Source: JBJEFI01 sp051873875 (GTDB lineage Bacteria; Bacillota; Bacilli; Bacillales; Bacillaceae_G). Taken from it: a DNA stretch of 6,557 bases. Below the pieces are notes generated by a model. It searched no databases and was not told the DNA's origin. It worked only from the letters and a program-made list of their open reading frames with translations. Every line of letters starts with the position of its first letter. Position 1 is the stretch's first letter. The translations under genes were made by a program, and so were the position numbers. This document shows, one piece after another, positions 1 through 6,356 of the stretch. The stretch lies in the NCBI GenBank assembly GCA_051873875.1, contig JBJEFI010000127.1, forward strand, positions 1-6,557, in the 5' to 3' direction.

Positions 1-8
1 AAGAAACT

Positions 9-54
9 AAAAAGCACTTCTTTTGAAAAAATAAATCAAAGGAAGTGCTTTTTT
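9..54 (-). terminator. Intrinsic terminator, probably bidirectional
   Basis: An 18-base left arm (9-26) pairs with 36-53 around a 9-base loop, with one G-U wobble and no other mismatch. The GC-containing core is GCACTTC/GAAGTGC, flanked by A-runs on the left and T-runs on the right, so the hairpin has a T tract on whichever strand it is read. On the minus strand it begins a few bases after the stop codon of the large phosphoesterase gene (57-59), which it most likely terminates. The A/T flanks mean it could equally stop a plus-strand transcript entering from outside the window. Confidence 0.9.
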
Positions 55-56
55 AG

Positions 57-3000
57 TTATGGTACTTGCGGTCCACCTCTCATTTCAGGAAGAGCACCTG
101 TTTTAAATGTCCAAATTTCGGAGTAGTTTTTACCTTCGAATTGGTCTTGAACAAGGGCGTACCAGCTATATTGCTGATAAGAGCGGAGGTTTGGCCAAGT
201 CACAGTTGCAATGTCACCAGCAGCAAGGTCGTTAACATGACCGATGACGTCATTTGTATAGACACTTACTTCGAAGTAGTCTGTTTCGACGACTTTTTTG
301 GCTGGCCATAAGTTTAGCTTCATTGTAAATTCATCTTTATTTGGATATTGCTTTGGATCATAATAGTTCCAATCATTTACGTAAGGTGAATATGTTTTTA
401 CATCAATTGTATTCGTATCTTGGTCAACTAGTAAAAGGCGTAAATAGCCATTGCCGCCTTTAGTAATGCCTTGATAGTTAGCCATCATCTGATAGACACG
501 TCTGTCTGGGATGCCATCATTGTCATCGTCAATTTCATCAATTAATGTTTCACTGTCATAGTAATGTCCACATAAGACAGCAATGACGTTTTTGTTTGGA
601 ACAACAACTTCATTAAAAAGCTGTTCGCCAATTAAGCTTCTTGAACCAGATGTTAGCAGGTATTCATGAACATTTAAAATAACTTTTCGGTCTGCATACA
701 TGGTGATAATTTTATTTAACCATTCTATTTCTTCTTCTCCAATGTTCCAGCCCATATATAACATGACATAATCATTACCAGCAGCAGAAACGAGGTCGTA
801 ATGTCCTTGGTTATTTTTGTATGAGCCACCATAAGTAGGTTGGGATTGGAATCGGTCTGTACCGAACCATTTTTTAAAGGCACTGTAGTCTCCGGTTTTA
901 TGGTCTACGTCATGGTTGCCAGCTAATACACCATAGGGCATTTTGTAATTATCAAATAGCTTAAATGTTTTATCGGCATTTTCCCATTGGGTTGTATCAT
1001 AAGCTTCATCGACTAAATCGCCTGTATGAAAAACGTATTGAATGTTGTATTGGTCACGATTTGATACGACCCATTCCACCATATAACGTTGAATATCTGG
1101 ATAGTGCTCAGAATAGTATTGAGTGTCAGACATCCAAACGAAGCTGTATTCATAATCCTTTTCCAAAAACGGAAAAATTTCATCTTGGACCATTACTTGG
1201 ATAACATTATCTTCTATATAATTAATTGGTGAAATGAAGGCCTCTAGTGAAAATGGTTTTTCATCAGCAATTTGATACGTAACCTCATCCCACATTCTGT
1301 TTTTGACGTTCCATACATACATTGTAACTTTTCGTCCTTCTAGAGAAGAACCATTCCATTTTAATTTTACTTGATCCTGTTTCGTTAACTGTTCATCTAC
1401 ATGAACTTCAAAGCGATGATAGGGAAATTTCGTTGAATGTTTCGTTTTGAACGTATTTTCATCTAAAGTTGTCATTGCTTTTCTTTCCCCTGTGGTGACA
1501 GGACGTTCTCCTTTTGCCATCATCGTTTTTGGTGGTTCTGTATCGGCTGAACCAGTGAAAATGCGCATATGTTTTTTATCTGCTGGTGTGTAGCGAGCGC
1601 CTTTGAAAAAGGTAACGTCTAACTTATCTTTCGTCGGATCATCCACGCTAACAGATAATTCAGGATGAAGCTCTCGTACTTTTTTAGTTGTCTTTGGATT
1701 AATCAAATCTGGCTGTAATGGGTTTTCAGCCGTCGTTTGAAAAGAAATACTTTTCTCCACTTCATTTCCAGCTTCATCTGTACTTTTTAAAATAAGTAAG
1801 TGATTTCCTGGTGGCAACGTGGTTGAAGCGGTTTGATAAGGAAGTGGAATTGCCTTATCATCTAATGTCGCCTGTACATCCACCTTGCCGCTAACTGCAT
1901 CGGTTGCTTGTGCATCAATTGTAAATTGTCCTTTATATGTTTTTTCTTTCATGGCCGTTATTAGTATTGGTGGTGTGTTGTCAATGGTAATGGATTGTGT
2001 TTTTACATTGTTGCCATTGACAGCTTTTAGTTCATAGGTGCCATCTTTTTGCTTTCTTGTATCCCATTCATATGTTGCTGCATCAAAGGCTTCCGCTGGA
2101 ATAGAAAATGTAAAGGTTGCAAAAGTTTTTTTACTGCCTAAGTGAATTTGTTTATTCTTAAGAGTTTGGTCATACAATGTTGTTCCATCCGATAAAATAA
2201 GGCGAACATTTTTTACATAAAAGCCATCGCGTACCCCTTGATCAATATCTTGAAAAGGTGAAAACTTATTGCCAGAACGAATGTCAATTTCTAAATCTTC
2301 ACCTTGATTAATAAGCGATGACGGAACGTGAATGGTCTTTGTTACATAGGATTTGATTGTATCGTCCATGTAATCAAGGACTTCGTTGCCAATAGTAACT
2401 GCATTTTTGAAATATTGATTTGTATGACTAATTTCAAAAGCAACATAGGCATCATGTTCGATAGAAAGATTTGTATTTTTCATTTCCTTATTGTTTATAA
2501 ATAGTTTTGTATGTTGGTCTTTGCCGCCACCTTTAATCGTCGTCATTCCTGAAGCGATAGGAGGAGCATGAAGACGAATGGCTTCATTTGGATGAGACGC
2601 CTCAATCTTAATACGGTACTCATCACTTGTAACAATGTGGGTTCCATCGCTTATTTCAAAATAATAGGATAAAACAGAACTCCCAATATAATCTGGCGGA
2701 TAAAGCAGTGCTGTATACACATCGTTTTTATCGCTTTTTTGTAGATAAGTGATTTTTTCTTTTGGTTGGTTGTTGTTTTTATAAATCACTTTAATGGAGC
2801 GAATGCCTTCCTTATCCGATGCCTTTAGCTTAATTGGAATAGGCGTTATTTCTGGTGTGCTTGTAAGCTTTGTTATGTTTTTATAGGTTGGTTTATGTTT
2901 ATCTTGTTTTTTAGTAATAAGCACAGGAGCGTTGGCATATGTTCCAGGTGTTGGTTTTTCCATTTTCATTTTCCAACTATTATATAAGCCAAAAGAAATA

Positions 3001-3518
3001 TGAGAATAGGTGAATGCTTCTCCGTTGCTGTCCTCCTCATATGTTACCGTACTAACTGGATCTCCTACGTTTGTTGTAATGGAAAGACGGCGTGGTTTCG
3101 TTGTAATCAGGCCATTATTTTTTGCTTTGATAATGGACTTTCCTTCCGTCAAATTCGTCCGGTAATAACTGTTGAAATCGGCTACTTTATGTGTGCTTTT
3201 CCCATTTGGCGTTAACCAAATAACAACGACTTGATTTGGCTGTAGTAAAAAGGGTTGCTCCACTCGCCATTGTGCCGATAGTGCTTTTTTATTCATAAGG
3301 TTATCGGAGTGAATGACATAATCAGCTAAATCAATGATTTGAGTTGTATGATTGTATAATTCGATATAATCGTAATCCCTATTTTTTTGGTCGACCATCA
3401 CTTCTGTAATGAGTAGCTCAGAAGTGTCACTCATTTTGTCATAAAGAAGAGGTGCTAAGATTGTTCCGAGTAAAATAAAGGATAAGCTACAAAGTAAAAT
3501 CCATCTAAATAGTTTCAT
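57..3518 (-). CDS. Large exported lamin-tail / Ig-like / calcineurin-like metallophosphoesterase protein
   Basis: The 1153-residue protein starts at an ATG preceded by AAGGTGA seven bases upstream. Residues 1-5 are basic and about 6-25 hydrophobic, so it has a signal peptide or N-terminal anchor; no clear AxA cleavage site is visible. Residues about 35-198 form a lamin-tail domain (ITEVM, DYIELYN, closing PTPGTYA). Residues about 208-600 contain Ig-like beta-sandwich segments, one following the linker DNTPP near 513-517. Residues about 700-780 look like another beta-sandwich. Residues about 788-1040 are a calcineurin-like phosphoesterase: SDTQ (D798), HTGDLVDE (D834), AGNHD (N868, H869), VH (H951) and CGHYY (H985). 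Residues about 1072-1142 resemble fibronectin III and end in WTFKTG. By family it should be a metal-dependent phosphoester hydrolase acting outside the membrane; the substrate is unknown. Two usual metal histidines are replaced (Q800, Y987). There is no LPXTG motif or SLH domain, so surface retention, if any, would rest on the N-terminal helix. The gene is probably monocistronic. Confidence 0.88.
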   Translation of the reverse strand: MKLFRWILLCSLSFILLGTILAPLLYDKMSDTSELLITEVMVDQKNRDYDYIELYNHTTQIIDLADYVIHSDNLMNKKALSAQWRVEQPFLLQPNQVVVIWLTPNGKSTHKVADFNSYYRTNLTEGKSIIKAKNNGLITTKPRRLSITTNVGDPVSTVTYEEDSNGEAFTYSHISFGLYNSWKMKMEKPTPGTYANAPVLITKKQDKHKPTYKNITKLTSTPEITPIPIKLKASDKEGIRSIKVIYKNNNQPKEKITYLQKSDKNDVYTALLYPPDYIGSSVLSYYFEISDGTHIVTSDEYRIKIEASHPNEAIRLHAPPIASGMTTIKGGGKDQHTKLFINNKEMKNTNLSIEHDAYVAFEISHTNQYFKNAVTIGNEVLDYMDDTIKSYVTKTIHVPSSLINQGEDLEIDIRSGNKFSPFQDIDQGVRDGFYVKNVRLILSDGTTLYDQTLKNKQIHLGSKKTFATFTFSIPAEAFDAATYEWDTRKQKDGTYELKAVNGNNVKTQSITIDNTPPILITAMKEKTYKGQFTIDAQATDAVSGKVDVQATLDDKAIPLPYQTASTTLPPGNHLLILKSTDEAGNEVEKSISFQTTAENPLQPDLINPKTTKKVRELHPELSVSVDDPTKDKLDVTFFKGARYTPADKKHMRIFTGSADTEPPKTMMAKGERPVTTGERKAMTTLDENTFKTKHSTKFPYHRFEVHVDEQLTKQDQVKLKWNGSSLEGRKVTMYVWNVKNRMWDEVTYQIADEKPFSLEAFISPINYIEDNVIQVMVQDEIFPFLEKDYEYSFVWMSDTQYYSEHYPDIQRYMVEWVVSNRDQYNIQYVFHTGDLVDEAYDTTQWENADKTFKLFDNYKMPYGVLAGNHDVDHKTGDYSAFKKWFGTDRFQSQPTYGGSYKNNQGHYDLVSAAGNDYVMLYMGWNIGEEEIEWLNKIITMYADRKVILNVHEYLLTSGSRSLIGEQLFNEVVVPNKNVIAVLCGHYYDSETLIDEIDDDNDGIPDRRVYQMMANYQGITKGGNGYLRLLLVDQDTNTIDVKTYSPYVNDWNYYDPKQYPNKDEFTMKLNLWPAKKVVETDYFEVSVYTNDVIGHVNDLAAGDIATVTWPNLRSYQQYSWYALVQDQFEGKNYSEIWTFKTGALPEMRGGPQVP

Positions 3519-3525
3519 ATGTATG

Positions 3526-3532
3526 TCACCTT
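3526..3532 (-). promoter_or_regulatory. Ribosome binding site of the phosphoesterase gene
   Basis: Read on the minus strand this is AAGGTGA, within a longer purine run, with seven bases before the ATG at 3518. It supports that start. No convincing -35/-10 pair is seen between here and the N-run at 3583, so the promoter probably lies in the missing sequence. Confidence 0.75.
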
Positions 3533-3582
3533 CTTTCTTCTAGTGTAACAAATTGAAAGAGGTAAGGTGTAGTGTTTGCTTT

Positions 3583-3682
3583 NNNNNNNNNNNNNNNNNN
3601 NNNNNNNNNNNNNNNNNNNNNNNNNNNNNNNNNNNNNNNNNNNNNNNNNNNNNNNNNNNNNNNNNNNNNNNNNNNNNNNNNN
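3583..3682. other. Assembly gap of exactly 100 N
   Basis: One hundred consecutive N replace the sequence between two divergent genes. A round 100 is a common convention for a scaffold join of unknown length, so the true distance may differ. Only 64 bases (3519-3582) remain on the phosphoesterase side and 12 bases (3683-3694) on the transporter side. Both promoters, and any leader RNA or operator for the amino-acid transporter, would be expected in the lost stretch. Open frames that read through the N-run are artefacts. Confidence 0.97.
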
Positions 3683-3694
3683 GGGGACAAACAA

Positions 3695-4465
3695 ATGAAA
3701 AAGTTAGTAGCAGTAGGAATGGCAGCAGTCATGACAGTAGGATTATTAGGAGCATGTGGCACAGATAAGAGTGCATCAGGAAAAGAAGAGAAAAAAGTAT
3801 TAACAATGGGAACGTCCGCAGACTATGCACCATTTGAATATATCGATACAAAGAATGGCGATGAAATCATTGGCTTTGATATTGATTTAGCAAATGCAAT
3901 TGGGGACAAGCTAGGCTATGAAATTAAAGTAAAAGATATGGAGTTTGCTAGTTTATTAACAGCAATGAATGCAGGGAAAGTGGATTTCGTTATGTCATCG
4001 ATGACACCAAACCCGGATCGCCTAAAAAATGCCGATTTCACAGATATTTATTATGAAGCGGTGAACTTAGTCATGACAACTGAAAAAAGTGGAATCAAAA
4101 CAGTGGAAGATTTAAAAGGAAAAGTCGTTGGGGTCCAAACTGGTTCTATTCAAGAGGATAAAGCAGAAGAATTAAATGAAGCAACACCTTTTAAAAAGAT
4201 TGAAAGTCGTGACCGTATTCCTGAAATGGTACAAGAGTTAAAAGCTGGTCGTTTTGATGCGATTATTATTGAAGATACAGTAGCAAAAGGTTACTTAGAA
4301 AAAATGAAAGAAATGAATAGCTTTGCTATTAAAGCTGGTGAAAGCGAAGGATCAGCTGTTGCTTTACCAAAAGATAGTGAGTTAACAAAGAAAATGAACG
4401 ATGTTATTAAGGAAATGAAAGAAAACGGTGAATTAGAGAAATTAATCATTAAATGGTTCAACTAG
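3695..4465 (+). CDS. artP: Amino-acid ABC transporter substrate-binding lipoprotein, arginine-type (ArtP/YqiX-like)
   Basis: The 256-residue protein starts at the ATG eight bases after GGGG, just beyond the N-run; frames extending further upstream pass only through N. A basic start, a hydrophobic core and the lipobox LGAC place the lipidated cysteine at C21, so the mature receptor of about 236 residues is tethered to the outer face of the membrane. The rest is a family-3 solute-binding fold (SBP_bac_3): GTSADYAPFEY (39-49) opens lobe 1, and GFDIDLA (60-66) follows. R109 in MTPNPDR and D194 in IIIED match the residues that clamp the carboxylate and amino group of the ligand in HisJ-type receptors. 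VGVQTGSIQEDK and the ending ELEKLIIKWF are very like B. subtilis ArtP as I recall it. Arginine or another basic amino acid is the likely ligand, but specificity is inferred from similarity. It is first gene of the artPQR operon; its promoter is in the gap. Confidence 0.9.
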   Translation: MKKLVAVGMAAVMTVGLLGACGTDKSASGKEEKKVLTMGTSADYAPFEYIDTKNGDEIIGFDIDLANAIGDKLGYEIKVKDMEFASLLTAMNAGKVDFVMSSMTPNPDRLKNADFTDIYYEAVNLVMTTEKSGIKTVEDLKGKVVGVQTGSIQEDKAEELNEATPFKKIESRDRIPEMVQELKAGRFDAIIIEDTVAKGYLEKMKEMNSFAIKAGESEGSAVALPKDSELTKKMNDVIKEMKENGELEKLIIKWFN

Positions 4466-4470
4466 GGGAG
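4464..4470 (+). promoter_or_regulatory. Ribosome binding site that fixes the artQ start
   Basis: AGGGGAG overlaps the last two bases of the artP TAG stop and lies six bases before the ATG at 4477. An in-frame ATG at 4453 lies upstream of this site, inside the artP coding sequence, and would add eight polar residues (MVQLGERQ) unlike family N-termini. The 4477 start is therefore preferred. Confidence 0.85.
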
Positions 4471-4476
4471 AGGCAG

Positions 4477-5148
4477 ATGAATGATATTCTAAACTTTGAA
4501 AGTGTAATTCCATCCTTTCCATTCATATTAGAAGGGATTGGGATTACCCTTCGTATTGTCGCATTAAGCCTTATTGGTGGGTTAGTGCTTGGGACATTAT
4601 TAGCATTATTAAAAATTAGTCGTAGCAAAGTACTTGTTTTGTTAGCAGATTTTTATACATCGATTTTTCGTGGAACACCACTTGTTTTGCAATTAATTAT
4701 TATTTATTATGGGATCCCACAATTATTTGACATTGAGATTAGTGGCTATTGGGCTGCGGTCATTGCCTTTAGCTTAAATTCAACTGCTTATGTATCGGAA
4801 ATTATTCGTGCCGGTATTAATGCTGTTGATAAAGGACAAGTCGAGGCAGCATCCGCACTTGGTGTTCCCTATGGTAAAAGAATGAAGGATATTATTTTAC
4901 CACAAGCATATCGTAACATTTTGCCAGCATTGATGAATGAAATCATTACGTTAACGAAGGAATCAGCAATTGTAACGGTTATTGGTTTACAAGATGTGAT
5001 GAGAAGAGCTTATATTGTCGGTGGCGATACATATCGTTACTTAGAGCCGTTGTTATTTGCTGGATTGATTTATTATATTATGACACTAATCCTTGCGTAT
5101 GTAGGTAAACTGCTAGAAAGGAAGTTAAACAATGATCAAAGTAAATAA
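4477..5148 (+). CDS. artQ: Amino-acid ABC transporter permease (ArtQ/YqiY-like)
   Basis: The 223-residue inner-membrane protein belongs to the HisM/GlnP permease family, whose members are usually about 215-240 residues. Hydrophobic stretches at roughly 22-46, 58-80, 90-110, 150-172 and 188-210 fit five membrane helices, an approximate reading by eye. The cytoplasmic coupling loop that docks on the ATPase is clear at about 123-144: EAASALG, then eleven residues later ILPQA, matching the EAA---G---------I-LP signature. RGTPLVLQL (65-73) and NSTAYVSEIIRAGI (101-114) are also typical of polar amino-acid permeases. With a single permease gene in the operon it probably acts as a homodimer, with two ArtR subunits and ArtP as receptor. 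It follows artP after 11 bases and overlaps artR by 17, so translation is likely coupled. Confidence 0.93.
   Translation: MNDILNFESVIPSFPFILEGIGITLRIVALSLIGGLVLGTLLALLKISRSKVLVLLADFYTSIFRGTPLVLQLIIIYYGIPQLFDIEISGYWAAVIAFSLNSTAYVSEIIRAGINAVDKGQVEAASALGVPYGKRMKDIILPQAYRNILPALMNEIITLTKESAIVTVIGLQDVMRRAYIVGGDTYRYLEPLLFAGLIYYIMTLILAYVGKLLERKLNNDQSK
5117..5124 (+). promoter_or_regulatory. Ribosome binding site of artR inside artQ
   Basis: AAAGGAAG lies seven bases before the artR ATG at 5132 and within the final codons of artQ. It supports a start that overlaps the end of artQ and suggests coupled translation of permease and ATPase. Confidence 0.78.
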
Positions 5149-5848
5149 CTTATCCAAGTCCTTTGGAAAAAATCACGTACTAAAAAACATTTCACTGACA
5201 ATTGAAGAAGGTTCTGTTGTAACGGTCATTGGTCCATCTGGTTCTGGAAAGTCTACCTTTTTACGATGCTTAAATATGCTAGAAATGCCAACAAGTGGAG
5301 ATATTTCCATCAATGGAGAAACAATTACACAGAAAAATGCCACGACCATTCGTCAGGAAATCGGCATGGTGTTTCAACATTTTCACTTGTTTCCACATAT
5401 GACTGTTTTGGAGAATATCACATATGCGCCAATCAACGTCAAGAATCTAAGCAAGGAAGCAGCGAAAAAAATTGCCATGGATTTATTGCAAAAGGTTGGG
5501 TTAACAGATAAAGCAGATGCCTATCCATCTAGTCTTTCTGGTGGACAAAAGCAACGTGTGGCCATCGCTCGTGCCTTGGCAATGGAGCCAAAAATGATGT
5601 TATTTGATGAACCAACATCTGCATTAGACCCAGAAATGGTGAAGGAAGTATTAGAAGTAATGAAGGGCTTGGCACATACAGGGATGACAATGGTTATTGT
5701 TACTCATGAAATGGGCTTTGCCAAAGAAGTAGGGGATCGTCTTTTATTTATAGATGAAGGGGTTATCCTTGAAGATACAACACCAGCACAATTTTTCAGT
5801 GCGCCGAAAACAGAACGTGCTCAAACATTTTTAGAGAAAGTATTGTAA
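5132..5848 (+). CDS. artR: Amino-acid ABC transporter ATP-binding protein (ArtR/YqiZ-like)
   Basis: The 238-residue cytoplasmic ATPase drives amino-acid import through ArtQ. All motifs of a functional ABC nucleotide-binding domain are present: Walker A GPSGSGKST (34-42), Q-loop glutamine Q82 in VFQHFHLFPH, signature LSGGQ (135-139), Walker B MMLFDE (155-160, catalytic E160), D-loop SALD (163-166) and switch histidine H192 in VTHEMGFA. The Q-loop context and the VTHEMGFAKEV stretch are hallmarks of the polar amino-acid family (HisP/GlnQ type). The length is normal for that family, which lacks a C-terminal regulatory domain. The gene is last in the artPQR operon, overlapping artQ by 17 bases, and is followed 17 bases after its stop by a hairpin terminator. 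The ATPase assignment is near certain; the art symbol rests on remembered similarity and operon order. Confidence 0.95.
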   Translation: MIKVNNLSKSFGKNHVLKNISLTIEEGSVVTVIGPSGSGKSTFLRCLNMLEMPTSGDISINGETITQKNATTIRQEIGMVFQHFHLFPHMTVLENITYAPINVKNLSKEAAKKIAMDLLQKVGLTDKADAYPSSLSGGQKQRVAIARALAMEPKMMLFDEPTSALDPEMVKEVLEVMKGLAHTGMTMVIVTHEMGFAKEVGDRLLFIDEGVILEDTTPAQFFSAPKTERAQTFLEKVL

Positions 5849-5865
5849 GATTACTAGTGAAATGG

Positions 5866-5894
5866 AACCCAGCAAATTTTTGCTGGGTTATTTT
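5866..5894 (+). terminator. Intrinsic terminator of the artPQR operon
   Basis: A ten-base perfect stem, AACCCAGCAA (5866-5875) with TTGCTGGGTT (5880-5889), closes on a four-base loop (an extra A-T pair inside is possible) and is followed by ATTTT. It begins 17 bases after the artR stop. On the minus strand the same hairpin lies downstream of the lipoprotein gene (stop at 5912-5914), but the following bases there (CCATTTC) make a poor T tract, so it would serve that strand only weakly. Confidence 0.9.
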
Positions 5895-5911
5895 GTAATG
5901 TCTTAAAATAA

Positions 5912-6337
5912 TTATTTAATTATTCGTTCTTCATTAATTTTAATTTCCTTAATAAATGTTTGCATATCAGAAAGTTGTTCTTTATTAAGCCCTTTTGAAT
6001 TGAATATTATTTCTCCAGAAACCTCCAAACTAGTATTTTTTGAAATAGTTTTATTAATCGTTAAGGTTAATTCATCACTTAAAACAGTCTTTTTAAATTC
6101 TTCTGATAAGATTGGTTCAAGTGAAATTATTTTTAGGTCATTTTCCTCATGATTGGTTAAGGTCAGCTTATATTTGAAACTTTGTTTATCCATATCATTC
6201 ATATTTTCTTCAACAGGACCAATACTTGTTTGTTTTTGCGATATTGAGATACCACTTTCCGCAATAGGTTCTTCTTTAGAACAACTTGAGAGGATAAAAA
6301 TAGCAAATATACATAGTATTAAATAAGATTTTTTCAT
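5912..6337 (-). CDS. Small putative lipoprotein of unknown function
   Basis: The 141-residue protein starts at an ATG preceded by GGTGA at a short four-base spacing. MKKSY followed by a hydrophobic stretch ending in LSSC is a type II signal peptide, giving lipidation at C19 and a mature protein of about 123 residues on the outer membrane face. I do not recognise the family. After an acidic, probably flexible linker (about 20-50) come alternating hydrophobic segments such as FKYKLTLTN and SLEVSGEIIF, which suggest a small beta-sandwich domain; an Ig-like fold is a guess. The C-terminus is charged (INEERIIK). The gene is visibly AT-richer than its neighbours: 48 G/C in the 180 bases from 6001, against 64 in the 180 bases from 4501 in artQ. 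It lies 20 bases downstream of the truncated gene at 6357-6557 and is probably cotranscribed with it. Confidence 0.78.
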   Translation of the reverse strand: MKKSYLILCIFAIFILSSCSKEEPIAESGISISQKQTSIGPVEENMNDMDKQSFKYKLTLTNHEENDLKIISLEPILSEEFKKTVLSDELTLTINKTISKNTSLEVSGEIIFNSKGLNKEQLSDMQTFIKEIKINEERIIK

Positions 6338-6356
6338 TTTTTCACCACTTTTCTAG

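Noticed and set aside
66..311. Open plus-strand frame opposite the 3' end of the phosphoesterase gene
   Set aside because: It lies wholly inside the strong minus-strand gene, has no ribosome site or recognisable motif, and its sequence looks like a shadow frame. The same holds for plus-strand frames at 965-1204 and 3000-3215, and for the frame at 5266-5511 inside artR.
3553..3581. TTGAAA at 3553-3558 as a possible -35 box for artP
   Set aside because: At 17 bases' spacing the candidate -10 is TTGCTT, a poor match to TATAAT, and nearby spacings are no better before the gap begins.
3541..3582. PhoP-box-like TTACAC on the minus strand upstream of the phosphoesterase
   Set aside because: Only one reasonable hexamer is present. 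The neighbouring repeats at 11-base steps expected for a Bacillus PhoP box do not match, and the gap hides anything further upstream.
3526..3768. Open frames on both strands running through the N-run, including an artP version starting near 3572
   Set aside because: They stay open only because N cannot give a stop codon. The artP signal peptide begins cleanly at the ATG at 3695, after a ribosome-site-like GGGG.
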